From positions 1-55,766 of the forward strand of contig NZ_LMBV01000027.1 in the NCBI RefSeq assembly GCF_001439925.1: DNA of 55,766 nt, written 5' to 3'. This stretch comes from Peribacillus muralis (lineage in GTDB: Bacteria; Bacillota; Bacilli; Bacillales; DSM-1321). A model generated the notes under the pieces. It searched no databases, was not told the origin of the DNA, and worked only from the letters and a program-made list of their open reading frames with translations. The translations under genes and the position numbers were made by a program. Of this stretch, positions 43,664 to 52,742 are shown one piece after another (positions within the stretch are counted from its first letter, which is position 1; every line of letters begins with the position of its first letter).

Positions 43664-45985
43664 ATGAATAAACAAAAACTGGTCTTAGTAGGGAACGGTA
43701 TGGCCGGATTGCGCTGCATTGAGTCGATTATCAAAAATGATCCACATGCTTTTGAGATTACGATTTTCGGAAGTGAGCCACATGTTAACTATAATCGAAT
43801 CTTATTATCGTCTGTGCTGCAAGGCAAGGCCTCATTTGAAGATATCGCGATAAACGAACGGAGCTGGTATACGAAGCATAATATCCTATTGTACACGGGA
43901 GAAACGGTAGTGAAAATCGATAAAGAGACTCGGAAAATAAAAACGGACAAAGAACGGGAAGTTCACTACGATAAGCTCATAATTGCCACAGGTTCTGTCC
44001 CGTTTATTCTTCCAGTTACCGGTTTTGATAAACAAGGAGTTATTGCCTTTCGGACGATTGAAGATTGCCAAAAGTTAATTGAAACTGCACGGATGTATAA
44101 AAAAGCAGTCGTTATTGGAGGAGGTTTATTAGGGTTAGAAGCAGCGAGAGGGCTGTTAAACCTTGGCATGGAAGTGAAGGTCGTTCATATTTCCGGTCAT
44201 ATAATGGAAAGGCAGCTTGATTCGACGGCATCACTGTTGCTTCAAAAAGAGTTGGAAAACCAAGGTATGGACTTTCTTTTAAAAAAGAAGACACAGGAGA
44301 TAATCGGTAATGAACGTGTAGAGCGAGTCCGTTTTAAGGACGGAACCGAGCTGGAAGCCGATTTAGTGGTCATGGCGGCGGGAGTCAGACCGAATATACA
44401 ATTGGCAAAAGAAAGCGGTATTGATACAAATCGTGCCATTGTTGTAAACGACCATTTAGAAACAAGCATCCCAAATATTTATGCGGTTGGCGAATGTGCG
44501 GAACATCAGGGCATTGTTTACGGACTGGTGAAACCCCTCTATGAACAAGGTGAAGTGCTGGCAAAGCATATTTGTGAGCGAAAATGCCACGGTTACCAAG
44601 GCTCTGTCCTATCGACCCAGTTGAAAATATCAGGAGTTGAGTTATTTTCTGTTGGAGATTTCTTAGGTGATGAAACAACGAAATCCATTACAGCTTATGA
44701 TGAAATAGATGGTATGTATAAAAAAGTGGTCTTTCAAGGAAAAAGAATAATAGGTGCGGTTCTGTATGGAGATACAAAGGTCAGCTCACGATTACTGGAT
44801 CTGATTATAAATCGGCAAGAAGTATCGTCTGAGGAAAGAGGGGTGCTTTTTCACTCAGCACAAATGAGTGAAGGTGAAATGGCAGCAATGGACAATCATG
44901 AACTCATTTGCAATTGTAATGCTGTTTCTAAAGGGGCAATCATTGATGTTGTTCAAAATAAAGGATTAACCACAGTGGAACAAGTTAAACAATGCACAAA
45001 GGCATCCGGTTCTTGCGGTGGGTGTAAGCCGGCAGTGACCGAACTATTGGCATATATTCAAAGTAATCTTACTGATGATACAAAAATACAAAAGATAATG
45101 TGCTCATGTACGACTTTAATGGAAGATGAAGTCGTGTATCAAATTCAGCTTCAAAACTTAACATCTGTTCAAGCCGTGATGGATGTACTCGCATGGGGAA
45201 ATAGAACTGGTTGTGCAACATGCCGGCCAGCCCTGAGCTATTACTTAAGAATGATTCATCCTGAATACGAGATTGAGCAGGAAACGCTTTACATAAACGA
45301 ACAAAAGAATGCAACCGTTCAAAGTGATGACAGATACTCCGTTATCCCACAATTGTACGGTGGTATGACGAATGCGAAAGACTTGCGAAAAATTGCAAAT
45401 GTTGCAGATAAATATGATATAGCGCAGTTGGCCATAACAAGCGACCAAAGGATTCATTTAATGGGTGTAAAAAAAGAAGATCTACCAGGTGTGTGGACCG
45501 ATTTAGATATGCCGTTAAGCTCGAAATATGGCAATACCGTTCACAACGTCAAAACTTGTATTGGGGAACATGTTTGCTCTTGTGATAAACAGCAATCCCT
45601 TTTACTTGCTGTAAACTTGGAAAAAAAATTCGAGCATCTCTTAACACCTTACCGTATAAAGATGGGCATATCTGCTTGTATGCATAATGGTGCAGGATCA
45701 ACAACGAAGGATATAGGTGTTATGGGTATGGACAGGGGCTGGGAAATCTATGTGGGAGGAAGCAGCGGGCGTAATGTACGTGCCGGTCAACTGTTATGTG
45801 TAGCCTCTACTAATGAAGATGCAATCGAAACCATCATCGGCTTTATTCAATATTATCGGGAGACAGCCAATTATTTAGAGAGGACTTGGCAGTGGATTGA
45901 ACGAGTGGGATTAATTCATGTTAGGGAAGTATTATTCGATAAAGAACTCAGTCAGCAACTGTCACAACGGTTTGAAATGGCATAG
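43664..45985 (+). CDS. nasB: Nitrate reductase electron-transfer subunit NasB
   Basis: A flavoprotein of 773 residues. The FAD/NAD(P)H part (about 1-400) has LVGNGMAGLRCIE and AVVIGGGLLGLEAARGL. Two BFD-type [2Fe-2S] modules follow (CNCNAVSKG...CGGCKPA and CSCTTLMED...CATCRPA, about 420-530). A sulfite/nitrite-reductase-like domain then runs to the end. That last domain keeps Cys632 and Cys638 but has C-x3-G (C672, G676) where NasD has C-x3-C, so it cannot form a normal Fe4S4-siroheme centre. It passes electrons from NAD(P)H to NasC. GGGGGG precedes ATG 43664. It is a paralogue of nasD. Confidence 0.9.
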   Translation: MNKQKLVLVGNGMAGLRCIESIIKNDPHAFEITIFGSEPHVNYNRILLSSVLQGKASFEDIAINERSWYTKHNILLYTGETVVKIDKETRKIKTDKEREVHYDKLIIATGSVPFILPVTGFDKQGVIAFRTIEDCQKLIETARMYKKAVVIGGGLLGLEAARGLLNLGMEVKVVHISGHIMERQLDSTASLLLQKELENQGMDFLLKKKTQEIIGNERVERVRFKDGTELEADLVVMAAGVRPNIQLAKESGIDTNRAIVVNDHLETSIPNIYAVGECAEHQGIVYGLVKPLYEQGEVLAKHICERKCHGYQGSVLSTQLKISGVELFSVGDFLGDETTKSITAYDEIDGMYKKVVFQGKRIIGAVLYGDTKVSSRLLDLIINRQEVSSEERGVLFHSAQMSEGEMAAMDNHELICNCNAVSKGAIIDVVQNKGLTTVEQVKQCTKASGSCGGCKPAVTELLAYIQSNLTDDTKIQKIMCSCTTLMEDEVVYQIQLQNLTSVQAVMDVLAWGNRTGCATCRPALSYYLRMIHPEYEIEQETLYINEQKNATVQSDDRYSVIPQLYGGMTNAKDLRKIANVADKYDIAQLAITSDQRIHLMGVKKEDLPGVWTDLDMPLSSKYGNTVHNVKTCIGEHVCSCDKQQSLLLAVNLEKKFEHLLTPYRIKMGISACMHNGAGSTTKDIGVMGMDRGWEIYVGGSSGRNVRAGQLLCVASTNEDAIETIIGFIQYYRETANYLERTWQWIERVGLIHVREVLFDKELSQQLSQRFEMA

Positions 45986-46085
45986 CTCAGAGAAAGGAGC
46001 AAGTACGTTTACATGCACGTTAAGGCATACGGTAAAAGCAAGGAGAAAAGGATCCAAAGAAATCCATGAGTAAAGGGTGGGAGAC

Positions 46086-48236
46086 TTGACAGAATTACTA
46101 TTAAAATATTTCCGTATGAAGCAAATCGAAGTCCAATCAGAAAAAAGGTATGATACACAATGCCCGTTTTGCAGCGTGCAATGTAAAATGCAGTTGCTGG
46201 AACAAACAATCGTTTCAAGAAAAAAGTATATGACCATTGGTCAAGATAATCCAACCTCAGAGGGGCGCTTATGCATTAAAGGCATGAATGCACACCAGCA
46301 TGCATTGCATAACGATCGAATTAAATACCCGTTACTTAAAAAAAATGGTGAATTTGTTCGCATTTCTTGGGACGAAGCCTTACACCACATTAAGAAAAAT
46401 TTCACTAAGATTCAAACGGAAGATGGTGTAAATGCTCTATCTGTATACGGAAGTGCCTCCATTTCAAATGAAGAAGCATATTTGCTCGGCAAATTTGCCA
46501 GAGTTGCATTAAAAACGAAGCATATAGATTATAATGGCCGTTTGTGCATGTCCGCAGCTGCTTCGGCAGCAAGTCAAACATTTGGTATGGACAGGGGCCT
46601 AACTAACAGTCTATCAGAGATTCCGTACACAGAGTGCATCATTTTGGCGGGTACGAATATTGCGGAATGCCAACCTACCATCATGCCGTACTTTGAGAAA
46701 GCAAAAGAGAATGGCGCATATATCATTGCTGTAGATCCGCGAGAAACAGCAACAACGAAAATGGCTCACTTACATCTAAAAATAAAACCAGGGATGGATG
46801 CCGCCTTGGCAAACGGATTATTGAAAGTGATCATTGAAGAGGGTTTTATCGATGAAGCATTTATCCGGGAACGAGCAAATGGCTACAACGAAGTTAAAGA
46901 GTATGTTAGATCTTTAAGGTTGGAGGATATTGCAGAAATGACAGGGGTTGCTAGCAACCAAATTAGGATGGCAGCTGCCATGTTCGGGAAAGAAGAATCC
47001 GGGATGATTTTTACAGCAAGAGGCGTTGAGCAGCAAACAGATGGTTCTGCTGCTGTTCGTAATTTTCTTAATATTCTTATTGTTACCGGAAAAATCGGAA
47101 AAGTGAATTCGGGTTATGGTGCCATTACTGGACAGGGAAATGGGCAGGGTGCAAGAGAGCATGGCCAAAAGGCAGATCAACTGCCTGGGTATCGTATGAT
47201 CGAAAATGAGGAACACAGATTACATATAGCCAGTGTATGGGGAATCAATGAGGCTGAGTTGCCACGTAAAGGTGTCTCAGCATTCGAGATGATCGAAAAA
47301 ATAAATGAAGGAGAAATAACCGGCATGTTTTTAATGTGCTCTAATCCCATTGTCTCTAACCCTAATGCTAACTTTGTCAAGAAGGCTTTGGGAAAATTAA
47401 AGTTTCTGGTTGCAGTGGATATGTTCGTTTCTGAAACTGCTAGATTGGCAGATTTAATCCTACCCACGTCTTCTTATTTGGAGGATGAAGGAACAATGAC
47501 AAATGTAGAAGGACGGGTAACATTGCGGGAAGCAAGTTTTCCACCACCGGGGGAAGTGAAGCATGATTGGCAAATCATTTGCGATATAGCAAAAGTTCTT
47601 GGCAAAGGGGAGCATTTCAACTTTCTAACTGCAGAAGATATTTTCAACGAATTAAGAGTGGCAAGTCGCGGGGGCGCTGCTGATTATTATGGGATAACGT
47701 ATGATCGATTAAGAAAAGAAGGGGGCATTTTGTGGCCATGTCCAACCATTGACCATAAAGGGACAAAGCGGTTATTCGAATCGTCTTTTGCACATACGGA
47801 TGGCAAGGCGGCCATGGCTGTGGTCAATAATTTGCCTCTTGTCCCAAAAGAACAGCCATGTACGGATTTTCCGTTGTATTTAACAACAGGAAGAATCATG
47901 TCACATTATTTAACGGGAGTTCAAACGAGAAAAAGCTCATCACTGGCGGCAAGAAATTTCGAATCCTTTATGGAAATCCACCCGGAAACAGCCAAGAAAT
48001 ATCATATTCCAGACAATGTATTGGTAAAAATCGAATCAAGGCGGGGAAGTATTGTTGTAAGAAGCAAATGGGCAGCAACCATTCGCCATGATACGATATT
48101 CGTTCCATTTCATTGGGCGGACTCACAAAATGTCAATAACCTCGTTTCACAGGATTTAGACCCGACATGTAAAATGCCTGGCTTTAAAGTCAGTGCTGTA
48201 AAAGTACAACCGATAGTTGAGTTAACTTCTAATTAA
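46086..48236 (+). CDS. nasC: Assimilatory nitrate reductase catalytic subunit NasC
   Basis: A molybdopterin oxidoreductase of 716 residues. The N-terminal [4Fe-4S] motif is CPFCSVQC...GRLCIKG (about 25-68). Molybdopterin-binding segments include ISNEEAYLLGKFARVAL, SGYGAITGQGNGQGAREHG and DLILPTSSYLEDEGTMTN. The C-terminal MopB domain has FPLYLTTGRIMSHYLTGVQT. It reduces nitrate to nitrite in the cytosol. The start is TTG 46086, with AAAGGG eight bases upstream; a GTG three codons earlier overlaps the SD. The gap after nasB contains an 18-codon ORF (46014-46070) of doubtful meaning. Confidence 0.92.
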   Translation: MTELLLKYFRMKQIEVQSEKRYDTQCPFCSVQCKMQLLEQTIVSRKKYMTIGQDNPTSEGRLCIKGMNAHQHALHNDRIKYPLLKKNGEFVRISWDEALHHIKKNFTKIQTEDGVNALSVYGSASISNEEAYLLGKFARVALKTKHIDYNGRLCMSAAASAASQTFGMDRGLTNSLSEIPYTECIILAGTNIAECQPTIMPYFEKAKENGAYIIAVDPRETATTKMAHLHLKIKPGMDAALANGLLKVIIEEGFIDEAFIRERANGYNEVKEYVRSLRLEDIAEMTGVASNQIRMAAAMFGKEESGMIFTARGVEQQTDGSAAVRNFLNILIVTGKIGKVNSGYGAITGQGNGQGAREHGQKADQLPGYRMIENEEHRLHIASVWGINEAELPRKGVSAFEMIEKINEGEITGMFLMCSNPIVSNPNANFVKKALGKLKFLVAVDMFVSETARLADLILPTSSYLEDEGTMTNVEGRVTLREASFPPPGEVKHDWQIICDIAKVLGKGEHFNFLTAEDIFNELRVASRGGAADYYGITYDRLRKEGGILWPCPTIDHKGTKRLFESSFAHTDGKAAMAVVNNLPLVPKEQPCTDFPLYLTTGRIMSHYLTGVQTRKSSSLAARNFESFMEIHPETAKKYHIPDNVLVKIESRRGSIVVRSKWAATIRHDTIFVPFHWADSQNVNNLVSQDLDPTCKMPGFKVSAVKVQPIVELTSN

Positions 48237-48308
48237 TCAGAAAGAGACTGTCCACTCAGTTTGGATTTCAGATGAAGTTTGCATAACTAACAAAAAAGGA
48301 GAAAAATC

Positions 48309-49082
48309 ATGGAAAAGGGTAAGGTCTATATTGTAGGAGCTGGACCTGGTGATCCAGATCTAATTACCATCAAGGCAACCAAGTGCATCGCAAAAGCGGA
48401 TGTTATCTTGTATGATCGATTAGTCAATCGTGAATTGCTTTTATACGGAAAAACTGAAGCTGAATACATTTTTTGCGGAAAAGCGCCCGGTAAACATTGT
48501 GTCTCTCAAGAGGACATTCATTCATTGTTAATTAGTAACTCATTAGAAGGAAAAACAATCGTTCGTCTAAAGGGGGGAGATCCTTTCATCTTTGGACGAG
48601 GCGGTGAGGAAGCGGAAGTGCTAGTAAAGCACGGAATTCAATTCGAAATAGTTCCTGGAATCACAGCTGGAATCGCTGCGCCAGCATATGCAGGAATTCC
48701 CGTGACGCACAGGGAATGGGGGAGTTCCTTCGCGATTGTCACAGGACATGGTGTGACGGGCAAACCTGATAACATCAACTGGAACCATTTGGTACATGGT
48801 GTTGACACTCTTGCTATTTATATGGGAATCAAAAACCTTCCTTATATCTGTGAACAACTACGCTCCTGCGGAAAGAAGCCTGAATCGGCTATTGCTGTCA
48901 TTGAACAAGGAACGACAGGTTTTCAACGAACTTTTACAGGGACAATTGATACAATAGTAGCCATTGTTAAAAGAGAGCAAATTGCCAATCCTGCCATGAT
49001 TATCATAGGAAAAGTGGTGAATTTATCCGAAAACTTATCATGGTTTCCTGAGAAAGTAAACGATAGGCAGTTCACTAGATAG
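48309..49082 (+). CDS. nasF: Uroporphyrinogen-III C-methyltransferase NasF
   Basis: A SAM-dependent methyltransferase of 257 residues that makes precorrin-2 for siroheme, the cofactor of NasD. The start VYIVGAGPGDPDLITIKA, the central RLKGGDPFIFGRGGEEAEV and the VPGITAGIAAPAYAGIP motif are diagnostic of SUMT/CobA. B. subtilis NasF is much longer because of a second domain; this one is the methyltransferase alone. AAGGAG precedes ATG 48309. It is the last gene of the nasABCF run and converges on tnrA. Confidence 0.92.
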   Translation: MEKGKVYIVGAGPGDPDLITIKATKCIAKADVILYDRLVNRELLLYGKTEAEYIFCGKAPGKHCVSQEDIHSLLISNSLEGKTIVRLKGGDPFIFGRGGEEAEVLVKHGIQFEIVPGITAGIAAPAYAGIPVTHREWGSSFAIVTGHGVTGKPDNINWNHLVHGVDTLAIYMGIKNLPYICEQLRSCGKKPESAIAVIEQGTTGFQRTFTGTIDTIVAIVKREQIANPAMIIIGKVVNLSENLSWFPEKVNDRQFTR

Positions 49083-49248
49083 CTTGACTGTAATGAAAAT
49101 GGAAAACTGGACACTTAAGATATCATGCCCAGTGTAATAATGTTACTTATTTTTTAGAACTGCATAGTATTGAAACCGTGATCTGGGATTATTTAAATAT
49201 GAAATCTGGGTATGGAATTGGATAATCATACCGAACTCTTAGCGAAAA

Positions 49249-49584
49249 TCAATTGCGTAAGCCAAAGTGTGCATTTAATTGGCCCTGCAACATTTTTTTT
49301 CGCATGTTTTCTTGTTCAATTTTTTTCTTTTCTTTTAATTTTTCCTGTCTAATTTCATTGGTTTGCACACCATCTTCTATTTTATCGGCGATTTCCACTA
49401 ATGCCTTGACATCCGAAAAAGAGTATTTGCGGTTACCTCCTTTAGACCTTTCGGGAAAAATGAGCTTTCTTTCTTCATAATAGCGGATTTGTCTTTCCGA
49501 AAGTCCGGTTAACTCCCTGACTACTCCTATGGATATTACTTTTCTGTCTAAATACGATTCTTTTTGCTGGACGATGAAAATCAC
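49249..49584 (-). CDS. tnrA: Nitrogen regulator TnrA
   Basis: A MerR-family regulator of 111 residues, length and sequence as in TnrA. The helix-turn-helix and wing are [27 protein letters not shown] and [16 protein letters not shown]. The C-terminal [18 protein letters not shown] is the segment through which feedback-inhibited glutamine synthetase captures TnrA. TnrA activates nas, amt/glnK and other genes during nitrogen limitation. The start is uncertain: GAGGTGA overlaps the only standard codon (GTG 49584), while ATC at 49575 has ideal spacing. It diverges from nasD across two TnrA boxes and a CodY-like box, so autoregulation is likely. Confidence 0.93.
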   Translation of the reverse strand: MIFIVQQKESYLDRKVISIGVVRELTGLSERQIRYYEERKLIFPERSKGGNRKYSFSDVKALVEIADKIEDGVQTNEIRQEKLKEKKKIEQENMRKKMLQGQLNAHFGLRN

Positions 49585-49618
49585 CTCATTTGAGATTTAG
49601 TTAGAATAGTAAGTATTA

Positions 49619-49639
49619 TATCTCAATTTTCTGAATATT
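49619..49639 (-). promoter_or_regulatory. tnrA -10 and adjoining CodY-like box
   Basis: On the minus strand TATAAT (49624-49619) is the likely tnrA -10. Directly next to it, 49625-49639 reads AATTTTCTGAATATT on the plus strand, one mismatch from the CodY consensus AATTTTCWGAAAATT. It lies in the spacer of the tnrA promoter, where CodY would block transcription. Confidence 0.55.
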
Positions 49640-49656
49640 TGTTATAAAATCTAACA
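49640..49656. promoter_or_regulatory. TnrA box 1 (tnrA-nasD intergenic)
   Basis: TGTTATAAAATCTAACA fits TGTNAN7TNACA exactly and abuts the CodY-like box. It is closest to tnrA. Confidence 0.8.
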
Positions 49657-49680
49657 TTTATAACAAATTTACAAAAAATA

Positions 49681-49697
49681 TGTTAGATTATATAACA
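49681..49697. promoter_or_regulatory. TnrA box 2 (tnrA-nasD intergenic)
   Basis: TGTTAGATTATATAACA fits TGTNAN7TNACA exactly. Its centre is 50 bases upstream of the start point expected for nasD. Confidence 0.85.
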
Positions 49698-49703
49698 CGC
49701 TTG

Positions 49704-49732
49704 TTGTTATACATTTTGTCCTCGCCTATAAT
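49704..49732 (+). promoter_or_regulatory. nasD promoter
   Basis: TTGTTA (49704-49709) and TATAAT (49727-49732) with 17-base spacing. The expected start is near 49739, 38 bases before the nasD ATG. Confidence 0.65.
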
Positions 49733-49776
49733 CAAGCACATAATCCTTTCAAAAAAACGTAATTGGAGGACATAAC

Positions 49777-52191
49777 ATGACGAAGAAGAAATTGGTACTC
49801 ATCGGGAATGGCATGGCAGGAGTCAGATGTATAGAAGAAATTTTGAAAATAAAACCAGATAGGTTTGAGGTGACTGTTTTCGGAAGTGAACCACATCCGA
49901 ATTATGATAGAATTCAACTTTCCAATGTATTACAAGGTGCTACGACAATAGATGAAATGACAATAAATGATTGGAACTGGTACAAAGATAACAATATTAC
50001 ACTTTTTTCAGGTGAAACCGTCACGAACATAGACACCACTAAGCATATCATTTACTCAGACACGAATCGTGAAGTGGGTTATGATCAATTAATTTTAGCT
50101 ACCGGATCAATTCCTTTCATTCTACCGATAAAAGGGGCTGATAAAAAAGGAGTGACCGCCTTTCGAAATATTGAAGACTGCGAAAAAATGATTGGATATT
50201 CGAAAAGCAAAAATAAAGCTGCAGTCATTGGAGGAGGATTACTAGGTCTTGAAGCGGCCAGAGGGCTTTTGAATCTAGGTATGCAGGTAGATGTTATCCA
50301 CCTTTCGCAATATTTGATGGATAGGCAACTTGATCCAACAGCAGGAAAAATGCTGCAAAGGGAACTTGAAAGCCAAGGAATGAATTTTTATCTTGGGAAA
50401 CAGACGCAGGAGGTTGTAGGTGAGATTGATGTAAAGGGATTACGTTTTAGTGATGGAGAGGAAATAAGTGCAGATTTAGTGGTCATGGCAGTTGGGATTA
50501 AACCAAATGTTGCAATGGCCCGGAATTGCGGCATCCCTGTTAATCGAGGAATTATCGTGGACGATTATATGGAGACAAGAATCCCTAATATTTATGCTGT
50601 TGGTGAATGTGCGGAGCACCGAGGGATGGTGTATGGTTTAGTCGCCCCCCTATATGAACAGGGAAAAGTATTGGCCAAAAGTATTTGCGGGATGGAAGGC
50701 AAACCTTACGAGGGTTCAGTGCTGTCTACTAAGTTAAAAGTATCTGGTGTTGATGTATTTTCAGCTGGAGAAATTTTTGAGGATGAACATACTAAATCAA
50801 TCAAGGAATTTAATGAATGGAATGGTACTTACAAAAAAGTAAGTATTCGGAATGGGAAAATTTCTGGTGCGGTATTATTCGGGGATACAAAAGAAAGCAA
50901 TAACCTATTGAGCATGATTAATAAAAATGCCGACGTTTCCGAATATTTACATGTTGGAACAAGTGAACCGAGTGTTAGTCTTGTCAGTTCGATGTCACAT
51001 GAAGAAATCATCTGTGGTTGTAATGGAGTAACGAAGGGCGATATTGTGTCGGCTATTGAATCTAAAGCTTTAACAAGTATTGATGAGGTAAAAGGCTGCA
51101 CAAATGCTTCAAGATCATGCGGTGGTTGTAGACCGTTAGTCGGTGATATTCTCGAACTGACATTAGGCGCTGATTTCAGTAAGACAAATCAGAAGGAATC
51201 GATATGCACCTGCACCACTTTATCCAGAGATGAGGTTGTTGCTGAAATACGCGAAAAAAGTCTGACCCATACTCGTGAAGTCATGAATGTTCTCGGCTGG
51301 AGTACAAGTGATGGATGCTCGAAGTGTAAACCGGCACTGAACTATTACTTAGGCATGATCTATCCTGTTGAATATGAAGATGAAAAAGAATCTCGCTTTG
51401 TCAATGAAAGATTACATGCAAATATTCAAAAGGATGGTACATTTTCGGTTGTGCCCAGAATGTATGGCGGCGTCACTAATCCTGATCAATTACGGAAAAT
51501 AGCAAATGTTGCCGACAAGTATAATGTTAAGCTACTTAAGGTTACAGGCGGACAAAGAATAGATATGTTCGGTGTCGAAAAAGAAGACCTTCCAAGTGTA
51601 TGGGCTGACCTTGATATGCCTTCTGGATATGCATACGGGAAAACGCTTCGGACTGTGAAAACATGTGTCGGTGAAAACTTTTGCCGCTTTGGCACCCAAG
51701 ATTCAATCGGGCTAGGCGTTGCCCTGGAGAAGAAATTTGAACGTGTAGGCACGCCGCATAAGGTTAAGATGGCTGTGTCGGCATGTCCTCGTAATTGTGC
51801 TGAATCAGGTATTAAAGATCTTGGTGTTGTCGGAGTTGACGGTGCATGGGAAATTTATATCGGCGGCAACGGAGGTACCCACTTAAGAGCTGCAGAATTA
51901 TTATGCAAAGTGAAAACAAGTGATGAGGTAATTGAAATTACCGGTGCATACATTCAGCATTACAGAGAGACTGCCAATTATTTAGAAAGAACGTCTGTCT
52001 GGGTCGAACGTGTAGGGTTCGATGTCATTAAAAATGTTATGGGTGATAAACAAAAAAGGATGGAGCTTAATCAACGGTTAAATGAGGCCTTATCAGTATT
52101 GCAAGAACCGTGGAAAGAAATCATTGATAGCAATGTAATCCAAACCGGGTTTTTTCAAAAAGTGAAAATTCCAGCTATATCAAATAAATGA
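49777..52191 (+). CDS. nasD: Assimilatory nitrite reductase large subunit NasD
   Basis: A protein of 804 residues that reduces nitrite to ammonium with NAD(P)H. FAD/NAD(P) domains (LVLIGNGMAGVRCIEEI, AVIGGGLLGLEAARGL) are followed by two BFD-type [2Fe-2S] modules (CGCNGVTKGD...CGGCRP and CTCTTLSRDE...CSKCKPA). A complete siroheme/Fe4S4 domain then has C630-x5-C636 (TCVGENFC) and C670-x3-C674 (ACPRNC). GGAGG precedes ATG 49777. It has its own TnrA-activated promoter, diverging from tnrA. Sequence and layout are strikingly parallel to NasB, pointing to an old duplication. Confidence 0.95.
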   Translation: MTKKKLVLIGNGMAGVRCIEEILKIKPDRFEVTVFGSEPHPNYDRIQLSNVLQGATTIDEMTINDWNWYKDNNITLFSGETVTNIDTTKHIIYSDTNREVGYDQLILATGSIPFILPIKGADKKGVTAFRNIEDCEKMIGYSKSKNKAAVIGGGLLGLEAARGLLNLGMQVDVIHLSQYLMDRQLDPTAGKMLQRELESQGMNFYLGKQTQEVVGEIDVKGLRFSDGEEISADLVVMAVGIKPNVAMARNCGIPVNRGIIVDDYMETRIPNIYAVGECAEHRGMVYGLVAPLYEQGKVLAKSICGMEGKPYEGSVLSTKLKVSGVDVFSAGEIFEDEHTKSIKEFNEWNGTYKKVSIRNGKISGAVLFGDTKESNNLLSMINKNADVSEYLHVGTSEPSVSLVSSMSHEEIICGCNGVTKGDIVSAIESKALTSIDEVKGCTNASRSCGGCRPLVGDILELTLGADFSKTNQKESICTCTTLSRDEVVAEIREKSLTHTREVMNVLGWSTSDGCSKCKPALNYYLGMIYPVEYEDEKESRFVNERLHANIQKDGTFSVVPRMYGGVTNPDQLRKIANVADKYNVKLLKVTGGQRIDMFGVEKEDLPSVWADLDMPSGYAYGKTLRTVKTCVGENFCRFGTQDSIGLGVALEKKFERVGTPHKVKMAVSACPRNCAESGIKDLGVVGVDGAWEIYIGGNGGTHLRAAELLCKVKTSDEVIEITGAYIQHYRETANYLERTSVWVERVGFDVIKNVMGDKQKRMELNQRLNEALSVLQEPWKEIIDSNVIQTGFFQKVKIPAISNK

Positions 52192-52208
52192 ATAGGGGGG
52201 AAGCCAAA

Positions 52209-52526
52209 ATGGGGGAAACGCTTCAAAAGATCAAGGTTTCAGCAGTAAATGAGATGCCAAAGAATTTGGGAAAAACCGTAACCATAGGCTCTCATGAAAT
52301 TGCTCTTTTTCATTTAGCAAATGGTGAATTCCGAGCCATTGAAAATCGTTGTCCACATAAAGGCGGCGTTCTGGTTGAAGGCATCGTGAGTGGTGATCAC
52401 GTCTTTTGCCCGATGCATGACTGGAAAATCAATGTTACGAATGGAGAAGTCCAAAAACCTGATAATGGCTGTGTAAAGACATTCAATGTTGAAATAGAAG
52501 ACGATAATGTTTATATTGTTTTATAA
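52209..52526 (+). CDS. nasE: Nitrite reductase small subunit NasE (Rieske)
   Basis: A Rieske-type protein of 105 residues that partners NasD. The [2Fe-2S] ligands are in CPHKGGVLVEG and FCPMHDWKIN. The remainder has the beta-sandwich pattern of NirD-like proteins. The start is ATG 52209, eight bases after GGGGGG; an in-frame ATG at 52188 overlaps the nasD stop and lacks an SD. It is cotranscribed with nasD and followed by a terminator. Confidence 0.93.
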   Translation: MGETLQKIKVSAVNEMPKNLGKTVTIGSHEIALFHLANGEFRAIENRCPHKGGVLVEGIVSGDHVFCPMHDWKINVTNGEVQKPDNGCVKTFNVEIEDDNVYIVL

Positions 52527-52549
52527 AAAATATAGATAACTCACTCACT

Positions 52550-52577
52550 GGATAGTCTATTGGACTATCCATTTTTT
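52550..52577 (+). terminator. Terminator of nasDE
   Basis: GGATAGTC (52550-52557) pairs with GACTATCC (52563-52570), then a T run. Confidence 0.8.
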
Positions 52578-52617
52578 CTTTGTGAAGCCATGAATTAAAT
52601 TACCTTGACGAATTAAA

Positions 52618-52646
52618 TTGATAAATATTACCAAAACAAATATAAT
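52618..52646 (+). promoter_or_regulatory. Promoter of beta-amylase unit
   Basis: TTGATA (52618-52623) and TATAAT (52641-52646) with exactly 17-base spacing. The expected start is near 52653, just before AAAGGAAGG. Confidence 0.7.
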
Positions 52647-52676
52647 TTCTAGTAAAGGAAGGCTGGATTAAACGAA

Positions 52677-52742
52677 ATGAATGTAACGATTACAACTAGA
52701 GATGTTTATAAAAGATTAGGGGAAAGGTTGGCGTTCTTATGA
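52677..52742 (+). CDS. Short upstream ORF overlapping beta-amylase start
   Basis: An ORF of 21 codons (MNVTITTRDVYKRLGERLAF and one more residue) whose TGA overlaps the amylase ATG as ATGA. AAAGGAAGG lies 13 bases upstream, long but workable. It is the first ORF after a consensus promoter. It may couple or tune amylase translation. It has no signal-peptide or enzyme features. I do not recognise it. Confidence 0.4.
   Translation: MNVTITTRDVYKRLGERLAFL

Noticed and set aside
46014..46070. 18-codon ORF between nasB and nasC
   Set aside because: Its SD is 13 bases away and the product is a short basic peptide; likely chance in a spacer.
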